Part shown: one piece after another, positions 45,967 through 59,599 of the stretch
Layout: each line of letters starts with the position of its first letter
Position numbering within the stretch: position 1 is the stretch's first letter
DNA from: Mycolicibacterium sp. lyk4-40-TYG-92
GTDB lineage: Bacteria > Actinomycetota > Actinomycetes > Mycobacteriales > Mycobacteriaceae
Assembly (NCBI RefSeq): GCF_030209435.1
Contig: NZ_JARVRX010000001.1
Location: 310,001-374,000, forward strand
Length of the DNA: 64,000 nucleotides
Direction of reading: 5' to 3'
The notes under the pieces: model-generated
What the model saw: the letters and a program-made list of their open reading frames with translations, nothing else
Told to the model about the DNA's origin: nothing
The model's database searches: none
Made by a program: the position numbers and the translations under genes

Positions 45967-45972
45967 TACTGT
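45967..45972 (+). promoter_or_regulatory. -10 box of the FAD monooxygenase gene (leaderless)
   Basis: TACTGT, then CGGGGC, then ATG 45979. Confidence 0.65.
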
Positions 45973-45978
45973 CGGGGC

Positions 45979-47181
45979 ATGACGCGCGTGCTGCGGACTC
46001 AGGTTTGTGTAGCCGGTGGTGGACCCGCGGGGCTGGTACATGCACTGCTGCTGGCGCGCGCCGGGATCAACGTCGTCGTGCTGGAGAAGCACAACGACTT
46101 CCTGCGCGACTTCCGCGGCGACACCGTCCACCCCACCACGTTGCGCATCATGCACGAGCTGGGGTTCATCGACGAGTTCCTGAAGCTGCCGCATACCAAG
46201 ATCGACCGGATCTGTATGGACGCCGACGGCACCCTCCGGACGTTCGGCAACTTCGGGGCCTTGAAACTGCTGCGGTTCCCCGAGCCCTACATCGCGCTCA
46301 TGCCGCAGTGGGACTTTCTGGATTTCCTTGCCGAAAAGGCTTCTGCCTACCCGGAATTCACGCTGATCCGCAACGCCGAGGTGACTGACCTGATCGTCGA
46401 GGGCGACCGCGTCGTGGGTGTGCGCACACCGGAATTGGAGGTGCGCGCCGATCTGGTGGTGGCCGCGGACGGCCGCAAGTCCGCGGTACGCGAGGCGTCC
46501 GGGCTCGCCATGGCGAGCGCGCACAGCCCCATGGACGTGCTGTGGTTCCGGCTGGGCTGGCGCCCCGGTGATCCGCGGGAACTGTTCGGGATCGTCCGCA
46601 AGGGTCTGCTGATGGCGATGATCTACCGCGGCGACTACTGGCAGGTCGCGTATCTGATGCCGAAGGGCGCCAATCCGCGGGGCGGCTCACTCGACGACTT
46701 CAAGGCCCGGCTGGTGTCGGTGCGCCCGCAGCTGCGTGAGCATGTCGAGGATCTGAAGTCCTGGGACGACACCAGTCATCTCGATGTGCGCGTGGACCGG
46801 CTCAAGACCTGGTGGCGGCCTGGGCTGCTGTGCATCGGTGACGCCGCGCACGCGATGTCGCCCGCCGGTGGCGTCGGCATCAACCTGGCGGTGGCCGACG
46901 CGGTCGCCGCCGCCAACATCCTGTGCGGCCCGCTCCGTAACGGCCTGCTCGCCGACTCCGACCTGGCCAAGGTGCAACGTCGCCGTGAGTTGCCGACCCG
47001 CATCATCCAGGCCGGTCAGGTGCTGGCGCAGAACCAGTTCATCGAACCCAACCTGGCCGGTGACCTGTCCCCGATCCAGGTGCCGTCGTTCGTGGGAAAG
47101 GGCCCGCTGCAATACATTCCGCCGCTACTCGTCGGCCGCGGTTTCCATCCCGAGCACGTGCGGACCCCCGACATCCACTGA
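45979..47181 (+). CDS. FAD-dependent monooxygenase (PHBH-like)
   Basis: This 400-residue aromatic-hydroxylase-like flavoprotein has VCVAGGGPAGLVHALLLARAG (about 9-29) as dinucleotide fold, DLVVAADGRKSAVRE (about 163-177) as the DG motif, and LLCIGDAAHAMSPAGGVGINLAVADA (about 289-314) as the GD motif. It would hydroxylate an aromatic or quinone-like substrate with NAD(P)H. The substrate cannot be deduced. It is divergent from an SDR, a natural pathway partner. Confidence 0.88.
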   Translation: MTRVLRTQVCVAGGGPAGLVHALLLARAGINVVVLEKHNDFLRDFRGDTVHPTTLRIMHELGFIDEFLKLPHTKIDRICMDADGTLRTFGNFGALKLLRFPEPYIALMPQWDFLDFLAEKASAYPEFTLIRNAEVTDLIVEGDRVVGVRTPELEVRADLVVAADGRKSAVREASGLAMASAHSPMDVLWFRLGWRPGDPRELFGIVRKGLLMAMIYRGDYWQVAYLMPKGANPRGGSLDDFKARLVSVRPQLREHVEDLKSWDDTSHLDVRVDRLKTWWRPGLLCIGDAAHAMSPAGGVGINLAVADAVAAANILCGPLRNGLLADSDLAKVQRRRELPTRIIQAGQVLAQNQFIEPNLAGDLSPIQVPSFVGKGPLQYIPPLLVGRGFHPEHVRTPDIH

Positions 47182-47217
47182 GACTGCGAAACCGGGTCGC
47201 TCCGGCGCTCAGGTGGA

Positions 47218-47223
47218 TACGCT
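47218..47223 (+). promoter_or_regulatory. -10 box of the small membrane protein gene (leaderless)
   Basis: TACGCT, then TGATTT, then GTG 47230. Confidence 0.6.
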
Positions 47224-47229
47224 TGATTT

Positions 47230-47547
47230 GTGCTTTCCGGGTGGACCGTCGGGAGTCTGCTGCTCGTAGCCGCGGTGTTCGTGCTGGCTGCGGGCATGGT
47301 GGCGCGGGCACGCTTCGGCCGGATGGCCGACGACAATCCGCATCGCCGGCGCGCACGCGCGGTGCGCTGGTCCACTTTCGGCAAGGTCTTCTACGGCCCC
47401 ATCAACCGTGATGCCCAGGGCAACAACACCTTTGACGACGAAGAACTGGACCACATGTTCTTCCTCCCGGCCGTCGTCGTGGCCGGCGGGCTGGTGCTGG
47501 CGGGGCTTTTCGTGCTGTTCCTGGAACTGGTCAAACACGGCGTGTGA
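47230..47547 (+). CDS. Small two-helix membrane protein, 105 residues
   Basis: There are two transmembrane helices at the ends (about 5-27 and 79-101) with a cytosolic or extracytoplasmic middle rich in Arg, Asp and Asn (RMADDNPHRRRARAVRWSTFGKVFYGPINRDAQGNNTFDDEEL). No family is recognised. The predicted leaderless start (TACGCT 6 bases before GTG) supports expression. It converges on the MBL gene with 11 bases between stops. Confidence 0.7.
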   Translation: MLSGWTVGSLLLVAAVFVLAAGMVARARFGRMADDNPHRRRARAVRWSTFGKVFYGPINRDAQGNNTFDDEELDHMFFLPAVVVAGGLVLAGLFVLFLELVKHGV

Positions 47548-47558
47548 CGCCGCAGGCG

Positions 47559-48296
47559 TCAGCTCCGTTGCAAAGCGAGCTCTGTGGCCTCCCGAACCGG
47601 CCCCCGCCATGCGGGACCGTGGCCGGGCAACAGCACCTGGGTGTCGAGCAGACCGAGCGCGGACAGGCTGCGTTCGCACGCCGCCTGGTCGTGATTGAAG
47701 ATGTGCGGGAGCAACTGGGGACCGCCCTTGGTGATCAGCGGGTGACCGGTGACCACGGCATCGCCGGCGACCAGCACGTCGCCGAACACGTAGGAGCAGT
47801 GACCGCCGGTGTGTCCCGGGCTCGGGATCAGTTGCGGGCTGCCCGGCAGTGTCGCCGCGACGTCCTCGGTGAGCGCTTGCGCCGTCGGGATGCCCTCGCG
47901 CACCAGCCCGCCCTTGCCGACGATGTGCATCGACCACGCCAGATACCGCGGGTTCCAGGCCCGCGCCAGCAGATCCGTCGGTGAAACCTGTTCCAGATAT
48001 TCGCGTTTGGCGTGGCCGACCTCGGCGCCGTGGCAGAAGACCGGCGTGCCATGGGTTTTGGCGAACCAGATGGCGGCGCCGAAATGATCCACGTGAGCAT
48101 GGGTGAGCAGGATCGCCCGGACGTCGCCGGCATCGAAACCCAGTTCACGCAGGGAACGCAGGACGTCGTCGCGCTGGCCGGGATAGCCGGCGTCGATGAG
48201 GATGACCCCGGTGTCGTCGCTGACGAGGGTCCAGTTCACCAGGTCGGTCTGGGCGAAGTGAACATTGTCTGTGATCGCGCTCAGGGCTGCCGCCAT
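47559..48296 (-). CDS. MBL-fold metallo-hydrolase (Rv0406c-like)
   Basis: This 245-residue beta-lactamase-like hydrolase has zinc ligands in [12 protein letters not shown] (HxHxDH, about 64-75), [25 protein letters not shown] (Asp) and LLPGHGPAW. The family includes glyoxalase II, lactonases and lactamases; the substrate is unknown. ATG 48296 has TAGACT 6 bases upstream on the minus strand. It is divergent from fgd, as in M. tuberculosis. Confidence 0.9.
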   Translation of the reverse strand: MAAALSAITDNVHFAQTDLVNWTLVSDDTGVILIDAGYPGQRDDVLRSLRELGFDAGDVRAILLTHAHVDHFGAAIWFAKTHGTPVFCHGAEVGHAKREYLEQVSPTDLLARAWNPRYLAWSMHIVGKGGLVREGIPTAQALTEDVAATLPGSPQLIPSPGHTGGHCSYVFGDVLVAGDAVVTGHPLITKGGPQLLPHIFNHDQAACERSLSALGLLDTQVLLPGHGPAWRGPVREATELALQRS

Positions 48297-48302
48297 GCCG
48301 CG

Positions 48303-48308
48303 AGTCTA
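48303..48308 (-). promoter_or_regulatory. -10 box of the MBL gene (leaderless)
   Basis: TAGACT on the minus strand, then CGCGGC, then ATG 48296. Confidence 0.6.
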
Positions 48309-48356
48309 GGCAGAGTAGAAAAGGAATTGCAGAGGCGACGAACAGGAACGGGACTC

Positions 48357-49367
48357 ATGGCTGAACTCAGACTGGGATACAAGGCATCGGCGGAGCAGTT
48401 CGCGCCGCGTGAACTCGTCGAGCTGGCGGTGGCCGCCGAGGCGGCGGGCATGGACAGCGCCACCGTCAGCGATCACTTCCAGCCGTGGCGTCATACCGGC
48501 GGCCACGCACCGTTCTCCCTGGCCTGGATGACTGCCGTGGGTGAGCGCACCGAGCGGCTGATCCTGGGCACCTCGGTGCTGACCCCGACGTTCCGTTACA
48601 ACCCGGCCGTCATCGCGCAGGCATTCGCGACCATGGGCTGCCTGTACCCGGACCGGATTTTCCTGGGCATCGGCACCGGTGAGGCGCTCAACGAGATCGC
48701 CACCGGTTACGAGGGCGAATGGCCCGAGTTCAAGGAGCGCTACGCGCGGCTGCGTGAGTCGGTGCGCCTGATGCGTGAACTGTGGCTCGGCGACCGTGTC
48801 GACTTCGAGGGCGAGTACTACAAGACCAAGGGCGCCTCGATCTACGACGTGCCCGAGGGTGGCATCCCGATCTATATCGCCGCAGGCGGGCCGCAGGTGG
48901 CCAAGTACGCCGGCCGCGCCGGTGACGGGTTCATCTGCACCTCGGGCAAGGGTGAAGAGCTGTACAAGGACAAGCTCATCCCGGCGATGCGCGAGGGCGC
49001 CGAGGCGGCGGGCAAGAACCCCGACGACGTGGACCGGATGATCGAGATCAAGATCTCGTACGACCCCGATCCCGCTCTGGCGCTGGAGAACACCCGGTTC
49101 TGGGCGCCGTTGTCGTTGACGGCCGAGCAGAAGCACTCGATCGATGACCCGATCGAGATGGAAGCGGCCGCCGATGCGCTGCCCATCGAGCAGGTCGCCA
49201 AGCGCTGGATCGTGGCGTCGGACCCGGACGAGGCCGTCGAGAAGGTCAAGCAGTACGTCGACTGGGGCCTGAACCACCTGGTGTTCCACGACCCGCGGCA
49301 GGACCAGCGCCGCTTCCTGGAGCTGTTCAAGACCGACCTGGAACCGCGCCTCCGCAAACTCGGCTGA
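48357..49367 (+). CDS. fgd: F420-dependent glucose-6-phosphate dehydrogenase
   Basis: This 336-residue luciferase-fold enzyme reduces coenzyme F420 while oxidising glucose-6-phosphate, and is the main cytosolic source of F420H2 in mycobacteria. [40 protein letters not shown] (Asp and His that bind F420), [45 protein letters not shown] and the closing [19 protein letters not shown] match FGD closely, and the length is exactly the family's. The start ATG 48357 follows GGAACGGGA. F420H2 would serve the LLM-type oxidoreductase elsewhere in the window and others. Confidence 0.96.
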   Translation: MAELRLGYKASAEQFAPRELVELAVAAEAAGMDSATVSDHFQPWRHTGGHAPFSLAWMTAVGERTERLILGTSVLTPTFRYNPAVIAQAFATMGCLYPDRIFLGIGTGEALNEIATGYEGEWPEFKERYARLRESVRLMRELWLGDRVDFEGEYYKTKGASIYDVPEGGIPIYIAAGGPQVAKYAGRAGDGFICTSGKGEELYKDKLIPAMREGAEAAGKNPDDVDRMIEIKISYDPDPALALENTRFWAPLSLTAEQKHSIDDPIEMEAAADALPIEQVAKRWIVASDPDEAVEKVKQYVDWGLNHLVFHDPRQDQRRFLELFKTDLEPRLRKLG

Positions 49368-49384
49368 CGTGCGGCCGGGCTCGG

Positions 49385-49390
49385 TAGGCT
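49385..49390 (+). promoter_or_regulatory. -10 box of pta (leaderless)
   Basis: TAGGCT, then GACGCA, then GTG 49397. Confidence 0.6.
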
Positions 49391-49396
49391 GACGCA

Positions 49397-51496
49397 GTGC
49401 CAGACGCCACCGAAACATGGTCTTCGCGCAAGCCCTCATCCGCGATCTACGTCGCCTCACCAGAGGGCGACACCGGCAAGTCGACCATTGCGCTGGGGCT
49501 GTTACACCGCCTGGCGGCCACGGTCGCCAATGTCGGGGTGTTCCGCCCCATCGTGCGCGCGGGAACGGGCCGTGACTACATCTTGGACCTGCTGCTCGCG
49601 CACAGCACCGCGGGCTTGGAGTACGACGACTGCGCCGGTGTCACCTATCAGCAGTTGCACGACGATCCCGATGCGGCGATCGCCGACATCGTCGACCGCT
49701 ACCACCGGGTCGCGGACAAATGTGGTGCGGTGGTGATCGTCGGCAGCGACTACACCGACGTCGCCTCGCCCAGCGAGTTGTCGATGAACGCCCGCATCGC
49801 CGTGAATCTCGGTGCACCGGTGCTGCTTTCGGTGCGTGCCGCGGATCGCACCCCGGCCGAGGTGGCGCACGTGGTGGAGCTGTGCCTTGCCGAGCTCGCG
49901 GCCCAGCACGCGCACACCGCTGCGGTGGTCGCCAACCGGTGTGCGCCGGACGAGCTCGCCGACGTGGCTGCCGCGCTGCAGCGGTTCACGCCGAAAAGCT
50001 ATGTGCTGCCGGAGGAGCCGCTGCTGGCCGCGCCGACGGTGGCGGAGTTGCGGGACGCGGTGCAGGGCACGTTGATCAGCGGTGACGAAGAGCTGCTGAC
50101 CCGCGAGGTCATGGGCATGATGGTCGCCGGCATGACGGCCGAGCACTGCCTGGAGCGACTGCGCGATTCCATGGCCGTCATCACGCCGGGCGACCGCTCC
50201 GACGTGGTGCTGGCCATCGCCAGCGCCCATGCGGCGGAGGGGTTTCCGTCGATCTCGTGCCTCATCCTCAACGGCGGCCTGCCGTTGCATCCGTCGATCG
50301 CCAAACTGGTTGCGGGCCTTGGGCTGCGGTTGCCGATCGTGGCCACCGATCTGGGCACCTATGACACCGCCCGCGCCGCGTCGACGGCGAAGGGCCGGGT
50401 GACGGCCACGTCACTGCGCAAGGTAGACACCGCGCTGGCCCTGATGGACGAACATGTCGACGTGGCGGATCTGCTTGCTCAGCTTGCGGTTCCGATCCCG
50501 TCGGTCGTCACACCGCAGATGTTCACGCACCAGCTGCAGGACCGCGCCCGGGCGGACCGCAGGCGCATCGTGCTGCCGGAAGGCGACGATGACCGGATTC
50601 TGCGGGCGGCGGGCCGGCTGCTCGCCCGTTCGGTCGCCGACCTCACGATCCTCGGCGACGAGCCGACGGTGCGGGCGCGGGCTGCCGAGCTGGGCCTGGA
50701 CCTGTCCGATGCCGTGGTGCTGAATCCGAAAACCAGTGAGCTGTGTGACCAGTTCGCGGCGCAGTACGCCGAACTGCGCAAGAAGAAGGGCGTGACCCTT
50801 GAGCAGGCCCGCGAAATCATCCACGACGTCTCATATTTCGGCACCATGCTGGTGCACAACAACATGGTCGACGGCATGGTGTCCGGTGCCGCGCACACCA
50901 CCGCCCACACCGTGCGCCCGGCATTCGAGATCATCCGTACCGCTCCCGACATCTCGACGGTGTCGAGCATCTTCCTGATGTGCCTGGCGGATCGGGTACT
51001 GGCCTACGGCGACTGCGCGATCGTGCCGGACCCGACGTCCGAGCAGTTGGCCGACATCGCGATCAGTTCGGCGCAGACCGCCGCGCAGTTCGGCATCGAG
51101 CCGCGCGTGGCGATGCTGTCCTACTCGACCGGCGACTCGGGGACCGGTGCCGACGTCGACAAGGTCAGGGCGGCAACGGAATTGGTCCGCCAGCGGGATC
51201 CCGGGCTCTTGGTCGAAGGGCCCATCCAGTACGACGCCGCGGTGGAGCCGTCGGTCGCGGCGACCAAGATGCCGGATTCGCCGGTGGCCGGCCGGGCGAC
51301 GGTACTGATCTTCCCGGACCTGAACACCGGCAACAACACCTACAAGGCAGTGCAGCGCAGCGCCGGTGCCATCGCGATCGGCCCGGTGCTGCAGGGGCTG
51401 AACAAGCCGGTGAACGATCTCTCCCGGGGTGCGCTGGTCGAGGACATCGTCAATACCGTTGCCATCACGGCGATTCAGGCTCAAGGAGTGAGATGA
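49397..51496 (+). CDS. pta: Phosphate acetyltransferase
   Basis: This 699-residue long-form Pta has an N-terminal P-loop domain ([20 protein letters not shown], about 17-36), a DRTGG-type middle (about 200-350), and the C-terminal catalytic domain (about 375-695) with [48 protein letters not shown] and [18 protein letters not shown]. It converts acetyl-CoA and phosphate to acetyl-phosphate and CoA. It is paired with ackA through an ATGA overlap (51493-51496). The GTG start is 6 bases after TAGGCT. Confidence 0.96.
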   Translation: MPDATETWSSRKPSSAIYVASPEGDTGKSTIALGLLHRLAATVANVGVFRPIVRAGTGRDYILDLLLAHSTAGLEYDDCAGVTYQQLHDDPDAAIADIVDRYHRVADKCGAVVIVGSDYTDVASPSELSMNARIAVNLGAPVLLSVRAADRTPAEVAHVVELCLAELAAQHAHTAAVVANRCAPDELADVAAALQRFTPKSYVLPEEPLLAAPTVAELRDAVQGTLISGDEELLTREVMGMMVAGMTAEHCLERLRDSMAVITPGDRSDVVLAIASAHAAEGFPSISCLILNGGLPLHPSIAKLVAGLGLRLPIVATDLGTYDTARAASTAKGRVTATSLRKVDTALALMDEHVDVADLLAQLAVPIPSVVTPQMFTHQLQDRARADRRRIVLPEGDDDRILRAAGRLLARSVADLTILGDEPTVRARAAELGLDLSDAVVLNPKTSELCDQFAAQYAELRKKKGVTLEQAREIIHDVSYFGTMLVHNNMVDGMVSGAAHTTAHTVRPAFEIIRTAPDISTVSSIFLMCLADRVLAYGDCAIVPDPTSEQLADIAISSAQTAAQFGIEPRVAMLSYSTGDSGTGADVDKVRAATELVRQRDPGLLVEGPIQYDAAVEPSVAATKMPDSPVAGRATVLIFPDLNTGNNTYKAVQRSAGAIAIGPVLQGLNKPVNDLSRGALVEDIVNTVAITAIQAQGVR

Positions 51497-52617
51497 GCGG
51501 GCCGGTACTGGTACTCAACTGCGGCTCGTCGTCGGTGAAATACCGTTTGGTGCAACCGGGTTCGGGCGATTCGCTGGCCGACGGCGTGATCGAGCGGGTG
51601 GACGATTACCCGAAGGCCTTGCAGCAGGTGTTCGATGCGGTGAGTGCGGCCGGGGTGTCGGTCGACGACGTCGCGGCCGTCGGGCACCGCGTCGTCCATG
51701 GCGGCCGGCGGTTCTACCGGCCGACTCTGATCGGCGATGAGCTGGTCGCCGAACTCGAAGAGCTTGCCCCGCTGGCGCCGCTGCACAATCCGCCGGGGCT
51801 GCTGGGCATCAACGCGGCCCGCAAGCTCCTGCCCGACGTTCCCCACGTCGCGGTGTTCGACACGGCGTTCTTCCACGACCTGCCCGCGGCTGCTGCCGAG
51901 TACGCGATCGACCGGGAAGTGGCCGATAAGTGGCACATCCGCCGTTACGGCTTCCACGGCACGTCACACCAGTACGTCAGCGAACAGGCCGCGCAGTTCC
52001 TGGGCCTGCCCCTGGAATCGGTGAATCAGATTGTCCTGCACCTGGGTAACGGGGCGTCGGCCTCGGCGATCGCCGGCGGGCGGCCGATCGACACCTCGAT
52101 GGGCATGACGCCCATGGAGGGTCTGGTGATGGGGACGCGCTCCGGCGACGTCGACCCCGGCATCATCATGTACCTGTCGCGCACCGCCGGGATGTCGGTC
52201 GAGGACATCGATGTCCTCCTGAACCGCCACTCGGGCGTATCGGGACTGGGCGGTGCCACCGATTTCCGCGAGCTGCACAAGCGCATGGACGCGGGCGACA
52301 GCGCGGCCCAGCTGGCCTACGACGTCTATATCCACCGGCTGCGCAAGTACATCGGCGGCTACCTGGCGCTGCTGGGCGGGGCCGATGTCATCACCTTCAC
52401 GGCCGGGGTGGGCGAGAACGACGCCGCCGTCCGCCGCGACGCGCTTGCCGGGTTGTTGGCGCTCGGGATCGAGGTCGACGAGGAGCGCAATCTGTCCCCG
52501 GTGCGCGGCGCCCGGCGGATCTCCACCGACACCTCACCGGTGAGCGTGCTGGTAATCCCCACCAACGAAGAGCTGGCAATCGCGCGGGCCTGCGTCGAGG
52601 TCTGCAAGGTTTCTTGA
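51493..52617 (+). CDS. ackA: Acetate kinase
   Basis: This 374-residue enzyme converts acetyl-phosphate and ADP to acetate and ATP, completing the Pta-Ack route for overflow carbon or acetate assimilation. ASKHA-fold motifs are [13 protein letters not shown] (about 5-17), [74 protein letters not shown] and [14 protein letters not shown]. The start ATG 51493 has AAGGAG 6 bases upstream within pta. The frame is open further 5' only as a pta shadow. Confidence 0.97.
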   Translation: MSGPVLVLNCGSSSVKYRLVQPGSGDSLADGVIERVDDYPKALQQVFDAVSAAGVSVDDVAAVGHRVVHGGRRFYRPTLIGDELVAELEELAPLAPLHNPPGLLGINAARKLLPDVPHVAVFDTAFFHDLPAAAAEYAIDREVADKWHIRRYGFHGTSHQYVSEQAAQFLGLPLESVNQIVLHLGNGASASAIAGGRPIDTSMGMTPMEGLVMGTRSGDVDPGIIMYLSRTAGMSVEDIDVLLNRHSGVSGLGGATDFRELHKRMDAGDSAAQLAYDVYIHRLRKYIGGYLALLGGADVITFTAGVGENDAAVRRDALAGLLALGIEVDEERNLSPVRGARRISTDTSPVSVLVIPTNEELAIARACVEVCKVS

Positions 52618-52640
52618 AGGAACCTGCCAGGGTGGGGGCG

Positions 52641-52646
52641 TAGCTT
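52641..52646 (+). promoter_or_regulatory. -10 box of the CtaG-like gene (leaderless)
   Basis: TAGCTT, then GCGCTC, then GTG 52653. Confidence 0.6.
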
Positions 52647-52652
52647 GCGCTC

Positions 52653-53528
52653 GTGCCCTTACTGACCGGGACGTTCGACCCTGTAGCCGTGGCGCTGATA
52701 CTGCTCGGCACGGGCGCGCTGCTGCGGCTGCGCCGGCGCGCGTCTCGTGCCCAATGGTGGTGTTTCGGTATCGCCGTCGCGGTGTGGGCGTTGGCGACCC
52801 TCAGCGCCGTCGCGGTCTATGCGCCACTGCTGTTCTGGGTCCGCGCGCTGCAGGTCCTGCTCCTGCTGTACGTGGTGCCGTTCTTCCTGGCGCTGAGTCG
52901 TCCGGTCTCGATGCTGGGCGCAGTGCTCGACCCGGTGCTGAATTCCGTTGTCGCGCGGGTACTTCTGTCGCCTCCGGTGACGTCGGTGTTGATGCTGGCG
53001 ACGCCGTGGCTGCTGTACCTGACGCCGTGGTACGTCGCCTCGATGACCGGCCCGCTCGCGTCGCTGACCCGACTTGTCCTGCTGGGCATCGGTTTCGGCT
53101 ACTTCTACGCCCGTCTCCAGGTCGACCCGGTGCCCCGGCGTTACCCGCCGCTGCTGTCCATTGGGATCAGCGTGGCCGAGGGGCTGGGGGACGGCCTACT
53201 CGGGCTGGTGCTGTGGCTGGGCCCGGTGGTCGCCTACGACTACTACGCGGCACTACATCGTGATTTCGGGCCGAGTATCCGCCAGGACCAGAGCTACGGC
53301 GCGGGCATCCTGTGGATTCTGGGCGACGTCGTGGGCGTGCCGTTCATCCTGCTGCTGATGCGCGCCTTGGGTTCTGACGAACGACGCAAAGCGGCCGAGG
53401 TCGATGCCGAACTCGACGCGGCTGTGGCCACCCCGCCGTCGGCCGCTGCTGACGACCCCGAGATCGACGCACCGTCGAGTGGACTCTGGTGGCAGAACGA
53501 TCCGCAGCTGCGGGACCGTTACCGCTGA
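52653..53528 (+). CDS. Cytochrome c oxidase assembly protein (CtaG/YyaI family)
   Basis: This 291-residue integral membrane protein has about seven helices. Family stretches are LLLLYVVPFFLALSRPVSML, TPWYVASMTGP, VDPVPRRYPPLLSIGISVAEGLGDGLLG, and the final RQDQSYGAGILWILGDVVGVPFILLLM. The caa3_CtaG family helps insert copper or haem into cytochrome oxidase, though the mycobacterial members are less studied. The C-terminus is acidic (about 50 residues). It follows ackA by 35 bases but has its own -10 box. Confidence 0.85.
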   Translation: MPLLTGTFDPVAVALILLGTGALLRLRRRASRAQWWCFGIAVAVWALATLSAVAVYAPLLFWVRALQVLLLLYVVPFFLALSRPVSMLGAVLDPVLNSVVARVLLSPPVTSVLMLATPWLLYLTPWYVASMTGPLASLTRLVLLGIGFGYFYARLQVDPVPRRYPPLLSIGISVAEGLGDGLLGLVLWLGPVVAYDYYAALHRDFGPSIRQDQSYGAGILWILGDVVGVPFILLLMRALGSDERRKAAEVDAELDAAVATPPSAAADDPEIDAPSSGLWWQNDPQLRDRYR

Positions 53529-53538
53529 TCACGCTGAG

Positions 53539-56803
<3,265 letters not shown>

Positions 56804-56807
<4 letters not shown>

Positions 56808-58120
56808 CGGTATTCACTCAACCTCGGCCACAGCCCGAGCGCCACCGCGAGTGCCGCGGCGAGGCTCAGTGCCGCCGCGCCGACGGTCGCTCCGGACAGC
56901 GCCTGGCGTCCGTTCAGAATGTCGCTGCGCAGTTGCTTGCGGCTCTCGTCGATGCCCTTTGCGAGCGCCTCGTCGAGCTTGTCGAAGGCCGGCGTCGAAT
57001 CGTCTTCGCTGGTGCCCAGGGCCACCTGGGTGGCGGACTGGTAATTGCCGGTGGAGATGTAGGCGTTGATCCGGTCGTCGGCGGCGCGCCAGCGGCGGAT
57101 CAGCTGGTCGGCGCCCGTCAGGTCGTCCTTGCCGATCGCACCGGGGCGCCGCATGTACTCCGCCAGCCGCTGTTGGAGGTCGTCGACGCGGTGGTAGTAG
57201 GACTGCTTGCGCACGCTCTCGTCGCCCCGCCGGATCAGCGACAACGTCTCGTCTGCCCGCGCCTGCTGCGCCGTGATCGCCATACTCGTCACGGTTTGCA
57301 GTGACGAGGCGGCGTTGCGCGCATGCCGGGTGTCCGTGGTCGAGATGATGAGGGTCGCCCCGATCCAGATGATCATGATCAGCACCGCCATGCCGCCGGC
57401 GACGAAACCGATGTTGACGCGCCGCCGGGTGTGCTGGGCCAGCCAGCGGTTCGAGAAGAAGCCGAACATCAGCGTCGCGGCCACCACCAGGAGCACCGGC
57501 GCGGGCACCTGCGACGAGCCGCTGGTCTCCGAGTTCACGCGCGCCGAGGTGTTCTCGTAGAGCCGTTGGGCATCGGGCAGGATCTGCGTCTGCATCAGCC
57601 ACGACGCCTCGGACAGGTACGACGAACCCACCGGGTTGCCCGCGCGGTTGTTGGTCCGGGCGGTCTCCACCAGGCCGGTGTAGACCGCCAGCTCGGCATT
57701 GATGTGCCCGAGCACTTTCACCATGGGCTCGTCGGTCAGGCCACTGGACGCGGCGGTGACAGCGACGGCGGCGTCGGTGATCGCCTGCTCGTAGCGCTGC
57801 CGGAGATCCACCGGCTCCGAGCCGGCGATGAAGGCGGTGGCAGCGGCGGCGTCCGCGACCGACAGCGTGGTGTAGAGCTGGCCGGCCGCGAACGCCAGCG
57901 GCTCGGTGTGATCGAGGACCGTGGTCAGCCCCTGCTGGCGGGCGTGGATCGTGGTCGAGGTGGCGAAGGCGCAGGCGAGGACCAGGCTGGCCAGCATCAA
58001 CCCGATCAGTAGGATGCGGCCGGGCGTGGTCCACATGAACCACCATCGAGTGTGCGCGGGAGTCCCGGCGGACCGAGAAACCACGGGCTCGGTCGAAGGG
58101 TGCGCCAACTCCACCGTCAC
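56804..58120 (-). CDS. glnX: Transmembrane signalling protein GlnX
   Basis: The product has 438 residues with four membrane helices (about 34-56, 206-224, 238-260 and 410-432) that flank two extracytoplasmic four-helix regions (about 60-200 and 262-405), similar to chemoreceptor sensor domains. It has no enzymatic domain. By position and known biology (from the literature on the mycobacterial PknG pathway) it links GlnH outside the membrane to PknG inside. GTG 58120 is the start that gives a normal signal-anchor; ribosome sites are weak. Confidence 0.9.
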
Positions 58121-58314
58121 GTGTGCGCCGACCTCAACTTTCCTGACCCGTTGGCCCTGCCGAACTCGTTTAAAAGAAGTCTAAGAGCTTGCGGCGCGTA
58201 GGGGGTGGATTCCCGGTCGGCCCGGTGCGCAAATCTTCGAGATTCCAAGCCCGACGTGCCGACTCAGCCAACATCGGACTTGGCATCAATTGGGAGAGTC
58301 CTATTGTGGGTTTC

Positions 58315-58800
58315 GTGCAGGGCGACGGTGACGGATGGGTGCTCGCGGCTGACGGCTCCCACTTCTGGGGTCGCCACGGTGCGGCCGGACTTCTGCTGCG
58401 GGCGCCGCAGCCGGGCGGCGGAGCGGCGGTGCTGCTGCAGTACCGCGCGCCGTGGAGCCATCAAGGCGGCACCTGGGCACTGCCCGGCGGGGCGCGCGAC
58501 AGCCACGAGACCGTCGAGGAGGCCGCGGTCCGCGAGGCCTATGAAGAAGCTGGGTTGGAGGCGCATCAATTGACGGTCCGGACCACGGTCGTCACCGCGA
58601 TCGCGATGGGCGAGGTGTGGACCTACACCACGGTGATCGCCGACGCGCCCGAACAACTCGAGACGGTGCCCAACCGCGAGAGCGTCGAGCTGCGCTGGGT
58701 CTCCGAGGATGACGTCGCCTCGCTGCCGCTGCACCCCGGGTTCGCCGCCAGCTGGGAACAGCTGCGCAGCGTGACGGCGGGTATCCCGCTCAGCTCGTAG
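58315..58800 (+). CDS. mutT3: NUDIX hydrolase (MutT3-like)
   Basis: The product has 161 residues. The Nudix box [23 protein letters not shown] (about 61-83) has the GX5EX7REUXEEXGU shape. The opening [29 protein letters not shown] and the ending [14 protein letters not shown] match mycobacterial MutT3. It would sanitise or hydrolyse a nucleoside polyphosphate. The start GTG 58315 lies 7 bases after TATTGT. The M. tuberculosis protein is longer at the C-terminus (about 217 residues, from memory). It overlaps the 3' end of the convergent thiE by 11 bases. Confidence 0.85.
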   Translation: MQGDGDGWVLAADGSHFWGRHGAAGLLLRAPQPGGGAAVLLQYRAPWSHQGGTWALPGGARDSHETVEEAAVREAYEEAGLEAHQLTVRTTVVTAIAMGEVWTYTTVIADAPEQLETVPNRESVELRWVSEDDVASLPLHPGFAASWEQLRSVTAGIPLSS

Positions 58801-59470
58801 GAAGCGCCTGCCTGAGCGCCCGGGCCGCGGCGGCCGGGTCCTCGGCGGCGGTGATCGCCCGGACCACCACGATGCGCCGTGCGCCGGCGGCCACCACTTC
58901 GGGGACGCGCGCCAGGTCGATGCCGCCGATGGCGAACCAGGGCTTGGTTGAGCCCGACGCTGTGACTGCTCTGGACGCCGCCCGGACCAGATCCAGTCCC
59001 GGCGCAGTGCGGCCCGGCTTGGTCGGCGTCGGCCAGCACGGGCCGACGCAGAAGTAGTCGACGTCCTCGGTCACCGAGACGGCCAGCTGCTGCTCGTCAT
59101 GCGTCGAGCGGCCGAGCAGCGGATCCGGCCCGACGATGTCGCGGGCCAGCGACAGCGGCAGATCGTCCTGGCCCAGGTGCAGCACGTCAGCGCGGGCGCC
59201 GCGGGCGATGTCGGCCCGGTCGTTCACCGCGAACAGCGCGCCGTGCCGCCGTGCCGCGTCGGCCAGCACCTCCAGCGCCTCCAGCTCCTGCTTGGCTTCG
59301 AGCGGACCGAACTGTGCCTCTCCGGCCGAGCCCTTGTCGCGCAACTGGATGATGTCGACCCCGCCGGCGAGTGCCGCATCGGCGAATTCAGCCAGGTCGC
59401 CGCGCTCCCGGCGGGCGTCTGTGCACAGGTACAGGGACGCGGACTGCAGACGCTCGAAGGCTTTAGACAC
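58790..59470 (-). CDS. thiE: Thiamine-phosphate synthase
   Basis: This 226-residue (beta/alpha)8 enzyme joins the pyrimidine (HMP-PP) and thiazole phosphate to form thiamine phosphate. Seen motifs are [27 protein letters not shown] with the pyrophosphate-binding Arg and Lys, [50 protein letters not shown] and FAIGGID. The GTG at 59470 is chosen because TACCGT stands 6 bases upstream and the length matches M. tuberculosis ThiE (222). It is divergent from the riboswitch-controlled thiOSG operon. Confidence 0.95.
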   Translation of the reverse strand: MSKAFERLQSASLYLCTDARRERGDLAEFADAALAGGVDIIQLRDKGSAGEAQFGPLEAKQELEALEVLADAARRHGALFAVNDRADIARGARADVLHLGQDDLPLSLARDIVGPDPLLGRSTHDEQQLAVSVTEDVDYFCVGPCWPTPTKPGRTAPGLDLVRAASRAVTASGSTKPWFAIGGIDLARVPEVVAAGARRIVVVRAITAAEDPAAAARALRQALPTS

Positions 59471-59476
59471 AGCGCG

Positions 59477-59493
59477 ACGGTAGCGACTACCGT
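59477..59493. promoter_or_regulatory. Symmetric divergent -10 boxes for thiE and the thiOSG operon
   Basis: ACGGTAG-CGA-CTACCGT is a perfect palindrome. It contains TACCGT on the minus strand (59482-59477), 6 bases before the thiE GTG, and TACCGT on the plus strand (59488-59493), 6 bases before position 59500 where the TPP riboswitch starts. The two boxes are 5 bp apart, so the two polymerases cannot bind at the same time. Confidence 0.7.
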
Positions 59494-59502
59494 GGACGCC
59501 GC

Positions 59503-59592
59503 ACACACGGGAGTCCCAGGACCGGGGGCTGAGAGTGGGGTCGTCCTACCCTTACCGTCACACCTGATCCGGATCATGCCGGCGAAGGGAGA
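59503..59592 (+). ncRNA. TPP riboswitch (THI element)
   Basis: The conserved cores are present in order: CTGAGAG (59529-59535, pyrimidine-sensing helix) and ACCTGATCCGGATCATGCC (59562-59580), followed by GGCGAAGGGAG. The last part contains the ribosome site of thiO (GGGAG, about 8 bases before ATG 59600). Binding of thiamine pyrophosphate would sequester that site, so control is probably translational. It is the standard leader of bacterial thiamine operons. Confidence 0.95.
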
Positions 59593-59599
59593 TAGGAAT

